Source: Baffinella frigidus
Taxonomy: Eukaryota > Cryptophyceae > Cryptomonadales > Baffinellaceae
Assembly (NCBI GenBank): GCA_026770585.1
Contig: MU646340.1
Location: forward strand, 309,434-342,046
Direction of reading: 5' to 3'
DNA: 32,613 nucleotides
The position numbers and the translations under genes are program-made. This document shows positions 1 through 8,351 of this stretch, piece by piece; positions within the stretch are counted from its first letter, which is position 1; every line of letters begins with the position of its first letter. Below the pieces are notes generated by a model. That model did not search any database. It saw only the letters and a program-made list of their open reading frames with translations, and had not been told where the DNA came from.

Positions 1-150
1 AACCCCAAACCCCAAACCCCAAACCCCAAACCCCAAACCCCAAACCCCAAACCCCAAACCCAAAACCCACAACCCTCAACCCCAAACCCTAATCCACAAA
101 TCCCAAACCCCATAACCTAAACCCTAAACTATAAACCCTAAACCGAGAGA
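1..150. repeat. CCCCAAA / CCCTAAA telomere-like array
   Basis: Near-perfect CCCCAAA units at the left edge grade into degenerate CCCTAAA and related units up to about 145. The array ends about 30 bp before the acceptor of the first exon (179). The units are degenerate and similar arrays occur inside the window, so this is interstitial rather than a proven chromosome end. Confidence 0.9.
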
Positions 151-178
151 CGGGGCGTGAGGTGCAGGCATAGCCCAG

Positions 179-471
179 GAAATCCGCGAAAGAGGTGGCA
201 GCCTCCCTGACGCCTCGACGCGCATCCGTCCAGGTACAAGGTCGAGTGACTTCGATTCGACGGGAGGGAGCGGACGGGGCTGACGGGGGAAGTGCAGACT
301 CTCTCCTTCTGGCTGTTACCACCCTGGAAGGCGCGCAGTTGCGGGTCTCGGTCTCCGAGCGCGGATACACGGTGGAGGGCGGCACGGGCACGGGCGGCGG
401 GGGGGAGGTGTACGAGAGCCTTCATGCCTTGCTCGCCACGCGCAGCCAAGGGTATATGGGGGAGTTTGCAG
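179..471 (+). CDS. Exon with GSKIP/DUF727-like domain (partial gene)
   Basis: Open frame of 97 codons with no in-frame ATG (an in-frame stop lies at 171), so it is an internal exon. The likely acceptor is the AG at 177-178 (phase 2 entry). The donor GTGCGT follows 471 (phase 1 exit). The frame reads TTLEGAQLRVSVSERGYTV, a Gly-rich insert, then VYESLHALLATRSQGYMGEF. This resembles the end of the GSKIP domain, where a strand pair is followed by a helix with a Y..tL..LL...sp.Y...F pattern; that domain occurs in GSK3-interacting proteins and near the N terminus of CLU/TIF31 proteins. The TLEG strand is somewhat more CLU-like. Which family it belongs to cannot be settled from one exon. It may be the 5' part of the coiled-coil gene downstream, but no certain linking exon was found. 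Confidence 0.5.
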
Positions 472-2209
472 GTGCGTGCCCCCCCTCCCTTTCTGTGTCC
501 CCGCTCCCTCTCTGGCCATCACGGCCGGCTCTCGTCGCAGTCCGCTGCAGTCCATCCCTTGTTCGTGTGCTCTTAATAACCACCAAGCCCTTCTCGAGAT
601 TTCCCCCGCATTAATGTTTGCTCCGCGTCCCACTCGAGGCTGGAAGAATGAGTATTTTAAATGTGGGGGTGACTGGTGCAAAGTTTTTGCACCAGTCACC
701 GGCGGGTTAGGTCGCGTAGCTCAGGGATACCCCGCAGCTACGTGACCCAACGCGATTGTTTACGTGAAAATTACTACACATACCTTCAAAATTACTACAC
801 CCCCCTTCGCTTGTAAAGGAACCCCTATTTTATCATAGTCACATCACTAGCCTCGAGTGTTCACCGTGCCTCTCGCACCCACACAGCTGACGTCAAAGGA
901 ATTTTTGGCCCATTTTAAGCCGAGTTTCCGTCACCGTATCTGAAGGAACCCCCCCCTATGTCCCTACGGCTTGCCTACCGTGGGGTCCTAGGTCTTATCG
1001 CTTAGGGGTTATTCAAAATCCCTTGGAAGTCTGCTGTGTTGCTTCAACTTCTGGCTAGCTACAGCAATCCAGCTGAGTTGAATCCTGTTCAGTAACCACG
1101 CGGCGAATGCGGCAGGGGCGCTAGCGGGAGCACTGGGGGCCCTCTCAGCTCGACGAGACTCCCCGTCGCCTTCACCCCCTCCGTCTCCTTGACAGTCCTC
1201 CGGTGCCTGAGCGTTGGCGCATATTCAGAACGCGGGCCAAGTCGAGGAGGGCGCACGGCTAGTTTCCGCTCTGTAACGCCGGGGATTTCACGATTTTGTG
1301 GGTTTCCAATAAATTTCATTCATGTAGCGAAGATTTTGAAGCGATGGGCTGAACGGGACGGGCGCGGCAACGGCAAGGAGCGTCGGGGGGTGACGATTTT
1401 CGGCCGGCATGTTCATCAGCAGGCAGGGGTTCTTACGAAAGTGTCCGACACGTAAAGTTGAGAAGGGGTGGTGGAGACAAAAAAAATATGGACCGCGAAA
1501 AATGGGTGTGTGTGAACTTGACATTCATTACATGCAGGATTCAGGCACGCGCTCAACTCGGTCGGTGTGGACCTTAATTTCATTACGTGTACAATCAAGG
1601 CACGTGCTCAACTCGGTCGGTGTGCTGTCCTTTAGGAGACACACAATTCATCTCCCGCAGAATCCTCGCTCCCCTCCTGGCTTCCCTCTCCACCACCGCT
1701 TTTCTTCTCCGACGAGAGTTTCTTGGGGACTGGGAACTTGGCAGATTTTCGCTGTGTTAAGGTCTGAGAACAACGGGCGTGGGTGGTTGTTACCGTCAGG
1801 GTCCGCAGAAGAAGCCTCTTTTTTGCAGAAGAAGGGGGCTTTTTTTGCAGAAGAAGGGGGCTTTTTTGGTGTGGATCTCAATTTGATGTGTTGTAAACCT
1901 TAAAATCGAGTAACCCCTGCAGAGGTTCCGAGCTTCAGGATTGGTGTTGCAGCCTTCGGGATAGAGAGAGAGAAAGCCAGTCTTTGAAACGAGCACGAAC
2001 ACACGATATCATCATTTTTTACCAGAGGGCATGAGAGGTGCAGGTGCTGTGCGGGGGGGGCCCTTTAGCGGGGGGGGGGAAGCGAGGTTTAATAAGTTGA
2101 CAAACCCGACCGCTGCACGCCACGTGGAGAGGTAGGCCGAGACGCAGGGCTATAACGCCCATCACCACCCCTAAGGGTGGATCGTTCAATGGAACGCCTC
2201 GCCCGCTAG
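472..2209. other. Intron or intergenic DNA, repeat-rich
   Basis: No convincing gene. It contains a 160 bp inverted-repeat element (879-1041), a diverged direct repeat of about 57 bp (around 1516-1623) and a TTTGCAGAAGAAGGGGG direct repeat (1808-1870). One exon-like stretch at 1661-1761 (CAG acceptor, phase 1 entry, AAG|GTCTGA donor, phase 0 exit) would link in phase with the exon ending at 471. Its translation is Pro/Ser/Leu-rich and resembles nothing known, so I do not call it. Confidence 0.5.
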
Positions 2210-2335
2210 GACGAGCTACCTAGGAGTGAAGGCACGAACCAACCGCCGGCGCAAGGCCAGGCCCAGGAGGTGCAGATCCATGCCCCCACCCACGCCCGGA
2301 TGAGGCACGGGGACCCGTCCGTGGAGCCCCCTGAG
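2210..2335 (+). CDS. Possible small exon, unknown product
   Basis: Frame open from 2210 to GAG|GTGTAG at 2336 reads NQPPAQGQAQEVQIHAP followed by THARMRHGDPSVEPPE, which looks protein-like. Exit is phase 0, matching the phase 0 entry at 2764, so it could be the exon before the coiled-coil gene. The donor is weak and the acceptor is undecided (2210, 2224 or 2232). Downstream (2340-2460) is a G-rich stretch of degenerate GGCGGCTCGTAG-type units. Confidence 0.25.
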
Positions 2336-2763
2336 GTGTAGAGCGGCGCGTGGGGCGGCGCGTAGGGCGGCTCGTAGGGCGGGGACTGCGGCGCCGTCGG
2401 CTCGTCCGGCCTCGCCTGTTGAGGGGGGGGTAGTGGGTAGGGGGAGGGGAGGGGGAGGGGGGTGTCGGGCGTGTCACCGAGGATGCCTGACTCCCCCCAC
2501 CATCTGCCAGATGGGGTAGTAGTCCTGGACCCGGCAACGGGGGCGGCGAGAGCGTGCCGAGCAGGATCTTCTATCCTCATCCTGTGAGGATAGAAGACTA
2601 TCCTCATCCTGTCATCGGTCAAAGCACGGTCAAAGTGGTCAAAACAAGAGGAAAATCTTAAGTTGATGGGCGGGAAAAGTCACTGACTTTTAGTGCTCAT
2701 GTAGGGTGATACGAAATCCGTAGGGTCCTACGGTAGCATGGGCTTTAAAATGGGTCAAAACAG

Positions 2764-5700
2764 TTGAGGGTTCCGGATAAGGCCCTTGATCGTGTCCCCC
2801 GAACAAGACATGGCCGGAGCATGGAAGGAGACGGCGAACAGGGGCTTCTACTACGGACCCAAGTCCAACAATGCGTGGAACAACGACAGTGGGTGGAAAA
2901 ATTGTATCAAGAAAGAGAACAAGCTTGCTGCAAAGTCCTTCCCCACCTCCATAGGAAGGAGGCCCGGGAGGCGTATGCTGACCCAAACTTCTCCCTGACT
3001 TGCGTGGCGCACCTGCCTAGTGATGAACCTGTCGGCCGGGACTCGTCAACCCCCGGCGCTCCTTACCGTTCCCCGTCCCCCGCAGCGCAGCGATTTGTTT
3101 CAGAATGTGCCCTCGGCGGTCCCCAAGGGTACCGTCGAGGTTTCCGGCCCGACCTCATGGAAAGAAACGCCGCACCCCAGACGCCTCACACGCCCATGAT
3201 ACTCATCGAACGGCCGCGGGGGAGCAGATTCGTGGAGATGCAAGACCCTGAGGGACTGGCGCTGGCGGGAGGGGATGCGACATCTGTCAAAGATGAGCGA
3301 AGATCCGCCAAGTCTGGCAGCCACTTCTCTTCTGCGTCGCGCGACAGGTGCCTCCCCCGTCACGCTCGCGGGCAGGTCCAGCGTATCTCGCAGGGGTGAG
3401 CCGACCGGAACACTGCGCCAGGGGCCTCCCTCATTCCAGCTGCGGGGAATGAGGCGACGTGACCATGGGTGAAAGTTTTAGGGCCGTGGCGCGGTTGAGT
3501 GGCAGCACCCATTTTTTTCGAGGGGGTGGCTCGCTCCATATGTCTGCGTTAGCAAATTTCGCACGCTATAGTTGTTAATCCGCTCTCGAGCGGGTCAGGC
3601 ACAACTGGAAGGGTCTTCATTTGTACCTCAACTCAGGTCCAGATCCTGGACCTGGCCTTTTCAAATGTTGCGAGATCTCTCGAGAGCGGTATTGACAGTG
3701 ATGCAACACGCCACCCATCGGGCTACGCAGTGATTTTCGGGTGCTGAGAGCCCGGATTTCCGCTACCTTATCCGCAGGAACCCCCTTGTGTCCCTACGGA
3801 TTGCCTGCTGTAGAGTCCCTAGGTCTTATTGGGTTATTCAAAATCCCTTGAAAGTGCGCTGTGTGGGTCAGCACGATTTTCTTGCTGGTATCATGAGATG
3901 CGACTAGCGCAACACGGTCGACCCCCTGAGACAGACGCCGCGTCGGGATCGAGTTGATAGGCTAACGTCTTGAAAACCGGGCAGTTGACCTACGGTATTG
4001 CCTACGGTAGGCCGTAGGGGCCTAGGGGGGGTCCTATGAAACATTAAATCCTGGGACCACTACGGCCTACCGTAGGCGATACCGTAGGACTAACTACCCG
4101 GTTTTCAGGACGTTATCCTATTGGAGTGTCGGTGCTGACTTTTTCGTGGGGGGGGGCACGCAGCTTGTACAGGCACTTCGACAAGTTAGGCAAGGAAGAG
4201 CAAGTTCAAGTTCTCAAGGACGCGCTGGGTGCGATAACCCTCCCGAACCCCGCACTCCACGATGCAAGCTCAACAGAGGTTTTCAGGCTTTCACGTTCAC
4301 TAAATCACTTGACGAACAACCCTGCAAACCCTGCAACCCCCCCTGCAATTCACGAATAAACCCTTCGTGCACTTGGGTCACGGTCACGGCTTCAGGTTTT
4401 TGCAAGCCAGTGACTTTGACTCGTGCACCACGGCACGCGCAGTGTAGGTTCTTATGCCTGAGGGCGCCTTGAGTTTCCTCGGAATATTTTTAATAAATTC
4501 TTTTGTGACAAAAACGCAGGGCGGAAGGAGCGGCTGGATAAGCTAGAGTCGGCGTCCCAGAAGTTTGAAGACAAGACACTACGGGGGCTGTCCGGGCAGC
4601 AGAAAGCCGAGAAGCTGCTGGTGGTACGCTGCCGACCCGCGCCGACATGCGATCATCTCGCTTTGATTTTGCGAACCTCGCCAGAGTCTGTATCATCGTG
4701 AGGAGGCACGCGCTGCTCGCGGCATTGACCATATCTGTGGTTGCTTTGACCGTATCTGCGGTTACGCGCGCGTTGACTGACCCATTGGCGGGGGCAAACG
4801 GGTGTGTGCGACTGCCTGTGAACCCTTGGAGTCTCTCAAGATCGGTCTGGGCGGGGTGATGAAGAAAACGTCGATGCACCACGCATCGCCGATCTGCGTA
4901 GGACCCTGGTCAAATTCCGTGGCAAATTCCGAGGACCCTGGCCAAGTTCCGTGGCAAGTTCCGGGCACCGACGCTTTACAGGTTCTGGGCACCAACACTG
5001 ACGACATTCTGGGCACCGACGCTTACCACATTCTGGGCACCAGCGCTGATGATTTTTGGGGGCAACGACGGTTCGCAGGTTCTGGGGCACGAGAGGGAGA
5101 AGCGCACGCAGAAGGAGGCCTTGTTCGTGGAGCTTCTCAACGAGGAGCGCGCCGCTCGCGTGCAGGTTCGCCCTTGTCCCTTAAGTGCCCAGGAGGCTCA
5201 TACGCCCTACGTTAGGACCCTAGGACCTGCCTAGGACCTCTTGGCGGTCAATTTTGACCGCCTGGTCACTTACGGGATATCAGCTTACACCAATTAGCAT
5301 ATACACCGTTATCTTAAGCATACGACAGCGGGACAGATTCTGTCTTGTTGCGGAATTAAGTGTGGGGCGGCGACCACACAGTCATTGTACATGCCTTTGC
5401 TGTTCGATGGCCTTCACTCTGCGAGGTTACAATACTAGAAAACAGTCGATGTAATGACCCGAGGCGGGCTCGTCCTAGACTTGGTCCTCACGCCCACCCC
5501 ACCATAGCCTTAACGTGAGGCAGCGTGTTATCCTATGAGGCCGGGTCACGGTCCGTGGCTGCGGGGTGATGCCCAACAGTCAGCGGGTGTAAGGACCTAG
5601 TCCAAGACGAGTCCTCGATAGGTGGACTGTAATTGGGGGTTACTCCCCGAGGCGGTCTCGTCCGGAACTGCAGGGGTGCCTCGCTGATAAGAAAACGCCC

Positions 5701-6148
5701 CCTCCCTAGGACCCTCAAGTAGCCCAATGCCTATGGCCCGATGGTTGTCCTAGGGGATGGGTGTTTTCTTATGAGCGAGGTACCCCTGTAGTCAAGGACG
5801 AGCCCACCTCGGGTGAATAGGTGGACTGTATTTGCCCCCCCCCCCCCCGAGGCTGGCTTGTCCTGGACTATCCCTTAATTGGCCAGTAGGCTCATACGCC
5901 CTACGGTAGGGCCCTAGGACCTGCCTAGGACCTCTTGGCCGCCAAATTTGGCGGCATGGGCACTTAAGGGATATCCTCACAGCGGGGCTGACGCGCGTAT
6001 CCTCACAGCGGGGCTGACGGGCGTTTCATTCCCGCAGGCGGAGGCTTCGATGAAGATGCTGGAGGGCAAGCTCGACAACCTCGCGCAGGCCATGGGCGTC
6101 GGCGGACCAAACCAGCAGTACCTCCGCAAGACCAACAAACGCGTCTGA
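2764..6148 (+). CDS. Five-exon coiled-coil protein gene (complete 3' end)
   Basis: Exons 2764-3395, 4164-4228, 4520-4623, 5079-5165 and 6038-6148 join with matching intron phases 2, 1, 0, 0 and end at TGA 6146-6148. If translation starts at ATG 2821 the product is 313 aa; upstream exons are possible because the frame is open back to an acceptor at 2763. Exon 1 carries a charged helix (VEQRQWVEKLYQERE) then a Ser/Pro/Arg-rich, probably disordered region. Exons 2-5 are heptad-like: LYRHFDKLGKEEQVQVLKDA, RKERLDKLESASQKFEDK, REKRTQKEALFVELLNEER, MKMLEGKLDNLAQAMG. The C terminus is Lys/Arg-rich (YLRKTNKRV). I do not recognise the family; cytoskeletal or scaffold proteins often end this way, but that is inference. 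Its introns hold a 153 bp foldback element, a minisatellite and two copies of a 105 bp repeat. Confidence 0.7.
3580..3689. mobile_element. CCGCTCTCGAG inverted-repeat element, copy 1
   Basis: Begins CCGCTCTCGAG and ends CTCGAGAGCGG (perfect 11 bp terminal inverted repeats), 110 bp. Its interior (TCCAGATCCTGGAC) is shared with the copy at 10213-10343. It lies in the first intron of the coiled-coil gene. It has no coding capacity, as in MITE-type non-autonomous DNA transposons. Confidence 0.6.
3711..3866. mobile_element. CCACACAGCGG-family element (diverged copy)
   Basis: Shares the order of blocks seen in the other copies: GGGCTACG near the left end, TTACCTTATC.GYAGGAACCCCC, the block TGTCCCTACGGATTGCC, GGTCTTAT, TTCAAAATCCCTTG, and a right end GTGCGCTGTGTGG. 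Non-coding; intronic. Confidence 0.65.
3963..4115. mobile_element. Foldback MITE, ACCGGGCAGTT family, copy 1
   Basis: Terminal inverted repeats of 24 bp (TAACGTCTTGAAAACCGGGC at the left) with two mismatches, and a palindromic interior of CCTACGGTAGGC and CTACGGCCTACCGTAGG blocks. The whole 153 bp can fold into one long hairpin. A second copy lies at 14972-15111. It sits about 50 bp before the exon at 4164. Confidence 0.75.
4905..5060. repeat. Minisatellite in intron, about 24-27 bp units
   Basis: Units of the form TTCTGGGCACCGACGCTTAC, preceded by GGCAAATTCCGAGGACCCT-type units, repeat between the exons ending at 4623 and starting at 5079. The array happens to be open in one frame, but its Gly-Thr-Asp repeat translation is out of place between the coiled-coil exons. 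Confidence 0.7.
5176..5280. mobile_element. 105 bp inverted-repeat element, copy 1
   Basis: Terminal repeats TCCCTTAAGTGCCC and CACTTACGGGATAT. The interior has AGGCTCATACGCCCTAC, CCTAGGACCTGCCTAGGACC and a palindrome GGTCAATTTTGACC. It starts about 10 bp after the donor at 5166. Other copies are at 5869-5974 and 7647-7755. Confidence 0.7.
5590..5815. repeat. Large inverted repeat in last intron of coiled-coil gene
   Basis: The segment at about 5655-5712 (CCGAGGCGGTCTCGTCC, CAGGGGTGCCTCGCTGATAA, GAAAACGCCCCCTCCC) recurs inverted at about 5748-5815, with scattered mismatches. The outer parts (AGGTGGACTGTA at 5619 and 5819) are direct repeats. This suggests an element inserted twice in opposite or nested fashion. 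Confidence 0.6.
5869..5974. mobile_element. 105 bp inverted-repeat element, copy 2
   Basis: Ends ATCCCTTAATTGGCCA and GGGCACTTAAGGGATAT. The central palindrome is GCCAAATTTGGC, different in sequence from copy 1 but still self-complementary. It lies in the same intron as copy 1, about 65 bp before the last exon. Confidence 0.7.
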
Positions 6149-7131
6149 GGCTCTCCACGGCCTGCGCTCGCCTAGAGCAGAGCGCCTCTGGTGTGGAGCG
6201 GCGGACCGCGCGACAGGGGCGAGGTCCCGTGCAGCGGCGTTGAATACTAGGACAGGAGGAAGAAGTGCGGAGTAGGACAGGAGGAAAAAGTGAGGAGTAG
6301 AACAGGTATCTGTTGTGGAGGAATGCGTGTACGTGCCCCGGCACACGTGCGGAGGGAAGGAGGGGATGTGCTCTAGCTAGACGGTAGATGGGTGGTGGGG
6401 GGCGAGGGGGGGGGGTCATGATAGGCGGAGAAGGGGGGTTGTTCGGTAGGAGCCAGCGAGAAGTGGTCAAGGAATTAGAGGAAATCATGCGAGCGAGGCC
6501 CTGCAAGGCAGGGTCTCTCTGCGAGAGAGAGACCTGCAAGTCTCCGGATATGTTGTCGATTTGGCGGTGTTTTTGTGTGTGGAAAACAGGAAGAGTGCTA
6601 TCAACTGGGATTCAGACGCAGCGAGTCTAGCGGTTGGTGCCAGGACCGCAATCCCGTGCGTACCCATGCATGCTGTGTGCTGACACACCTCGTTTTGGCG
6701 AGAGACGTTTTCACGGAAGGAAACACGTTTGAGGTCACGGCGGTTTCGATCCGTAATAAACGCATTTCTCTCTATGACGCAGTGGTGCCGCGCTGTAAAC
6801 AATGCCCGCGCGCCCACCCCTCCTGTGGGTATCTATGCTCTCAGTGAATCTACTTTGGAAGCCTCCGAACCTTGCATTCTCAAGTGCCCTTCGAGCCTAC
6901 AGTCCCAGAACGCCTCCCGGGTGCGAGGCAACGATCTGCGAGGGATGAGCCACTCTGTGAGGGTACTTTGCACTTACAAGTGCACCCCCTCATCGCTCTA
7001 CAATCGCCCCCCTCTGCGAAGCAACAGGAGCTCGCACACCTTGCAGCCCCGCCCCACCCGATCTGCCCCGAGTCGTACTGACTTGCGAGCAACCGCAGTA
7101 TCCCAAGAAGGGATGGGCATCCACTCGGAAC

Positions 7132-7205
7132 ACTACGGGGAACATTCTAAAGTTGATTATTGGATTCTAAGGAAACACGCCCAGCAATGTTGGTCACGCA
7201 ATGTT
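7132..7205. repeat. Dispersed repeat, two copies (other at 17363-17440)
   Basis: Both copies share CTACGRGGAACATTCT, AARTTGAYT, TTCTWAGGAAACACGCC and TGTTGGTC in the same order with short indels. No clear terminal repeats. It is probably a transposon fragment. Confidence 0.55.
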
Positions 7206-7646
7206 CAAACATCCGGACAAGTCGTGCTTCGTAGCCTTCCAAACGGTCCCTAGGACCCTGGCGCCGTGACGAACGTTGTGGTTCCGATGTTCACTCACGA
7301 GAACGGCATTCGTGTGTGGGGATAATTTCCGAGCACCAGACCCGCCCCGCCCCCTCTCTCACCCTCTTCCCCCCGCCTCCTGTGCCGTCTCCTGCCCGGC
7401 GCTTTCTTGGCTGCTAGAGGGTTACCACGATCCTAAGACAGTGCCCCCATCCACGGACCGCCACATGACCCTAACCATCGGCGTACTGACGATTCCCAGG
7501 GGTACGCGTTTCCGTTGAATCGAGGTACCCTGTACCCTGTGCCCCTGCATTCGCGACACTCTAGCGGCGAGCGAGTCACTAGCCTTGGAGGGCCTTCTTC
7601 ATCACACCTGCACAGAAGGCACAACATCTTTCACGTGTTTGAACAC

Positions 7647-7755
7647 TATCCCTTCAGTGGCAGGTAGGCTCGTACGCCCTACCGTAGGGCCCCAGGACCT
7701 GTCTAGGACCTCTTTTGAGGTCAATTTTGACCCACTGGAAACTTTAAGCGATACT
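7647..7755. mobile_element. 105 bp inverted-repeat element, copy 3
   Basis: Contains AGGTAGGCTCGTACGCCCTAC, AGGACCTGTCTAGGACC and the palindrome GGTCAATTTTGACC. Its ends TATCCCTTCAGTGGC and ACTTTAAGCGATAC are more diverged than in the two intronic copies. Confidence 0.65.
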
Positions 7756-8351
7756 CCTCGCGTGACTCCGGTCCCTAAAAAGCGTGACATCCGTTGGTGT
7801 CATTAGAACCTAGATACCGACAACATGAGCAAAGCCCACCGAACTGCCTAAGCCTACCGAACTCCATAAGCCAACTGAATTCCCTGAGCAACCGGACTCC
7901 CCGAGCCTGCCGAACTCCCTAGGGCGGCGTGAAGTGTTGGCGCACAGATCTGTGAGGACGTTGTCTAAGGACGGGCCCGCCTCAGAACAAAGCATCTGAG
8001 TTCAGAGGCTTTCATGGGGACTGGTGTGGGTGGTGCGGGTTGGAAGGCAGGGTTGAGAACTTCGAACTCGGCACTGCAAACAACTGGCGCTGAGTGCAAG
8101 CTGCAGCGGTCTGATGCAAAGGACCGCACCGAGGATACTCGCAAATACGCACACACACCTCCCTAGGGTCCTACGGTAGGGCTAGTCCTGGAAGCCCAGG
8201 ACCACCCTAAGGCTGTGAGTGTCCTGGATGTCGAGTAACCTCTGTACCCGCGATGGGCTACGGATCTTTGAACAACCCCAGATCTCGAGGTCACGTGATC
8301 TAATTTGTACCAGAAAAGGCCAAGTCAATTTTCTCGGGGAAAGTTGACTTT

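Larger units (their letters stand above)
6149..8351. other. Convergent intergenic region, repeats only
   Basis: This lies between the stop of the coiled-coil gene (+) and the stop of EMC7 (-). Just after the stop there is a GTAGGACAGGAGGAAGAAGTG direct repeat (about 6248-6305). A roughly 75 bp segment at 7132-7205 recurs at 17363-17440, and a 105 bp element copy lies at 7647-7755. A run of CCGAACTCC / CCTAAGCC units spans 7845-7920. No splice-bounded coding stretch was convincing on either strand. Confidence 0.55.

Noticed and set aside
1661-1761. Phase-consistent exon-like stretch after the GSKIP-like exon
   Set aside because: Composition (Pro, Ser, Leu from CT-rich DNA) and lack of similarity make chance likely; kept only as a note.
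2206-2622. 138 aa minus-strand open frame, very Pro-rich
   Set aside because: It is the reverse of degenerate G-rich repeats; no splice logic or domain, and the + strand has a better exon candidate.
6003-6539. 178 aa minus-strand open frame
   Set aside because: Overlaps the last exon of the coiled-coil gene in antisense and runs into repeats; Pro/Arg composition is typical of shadow frames.
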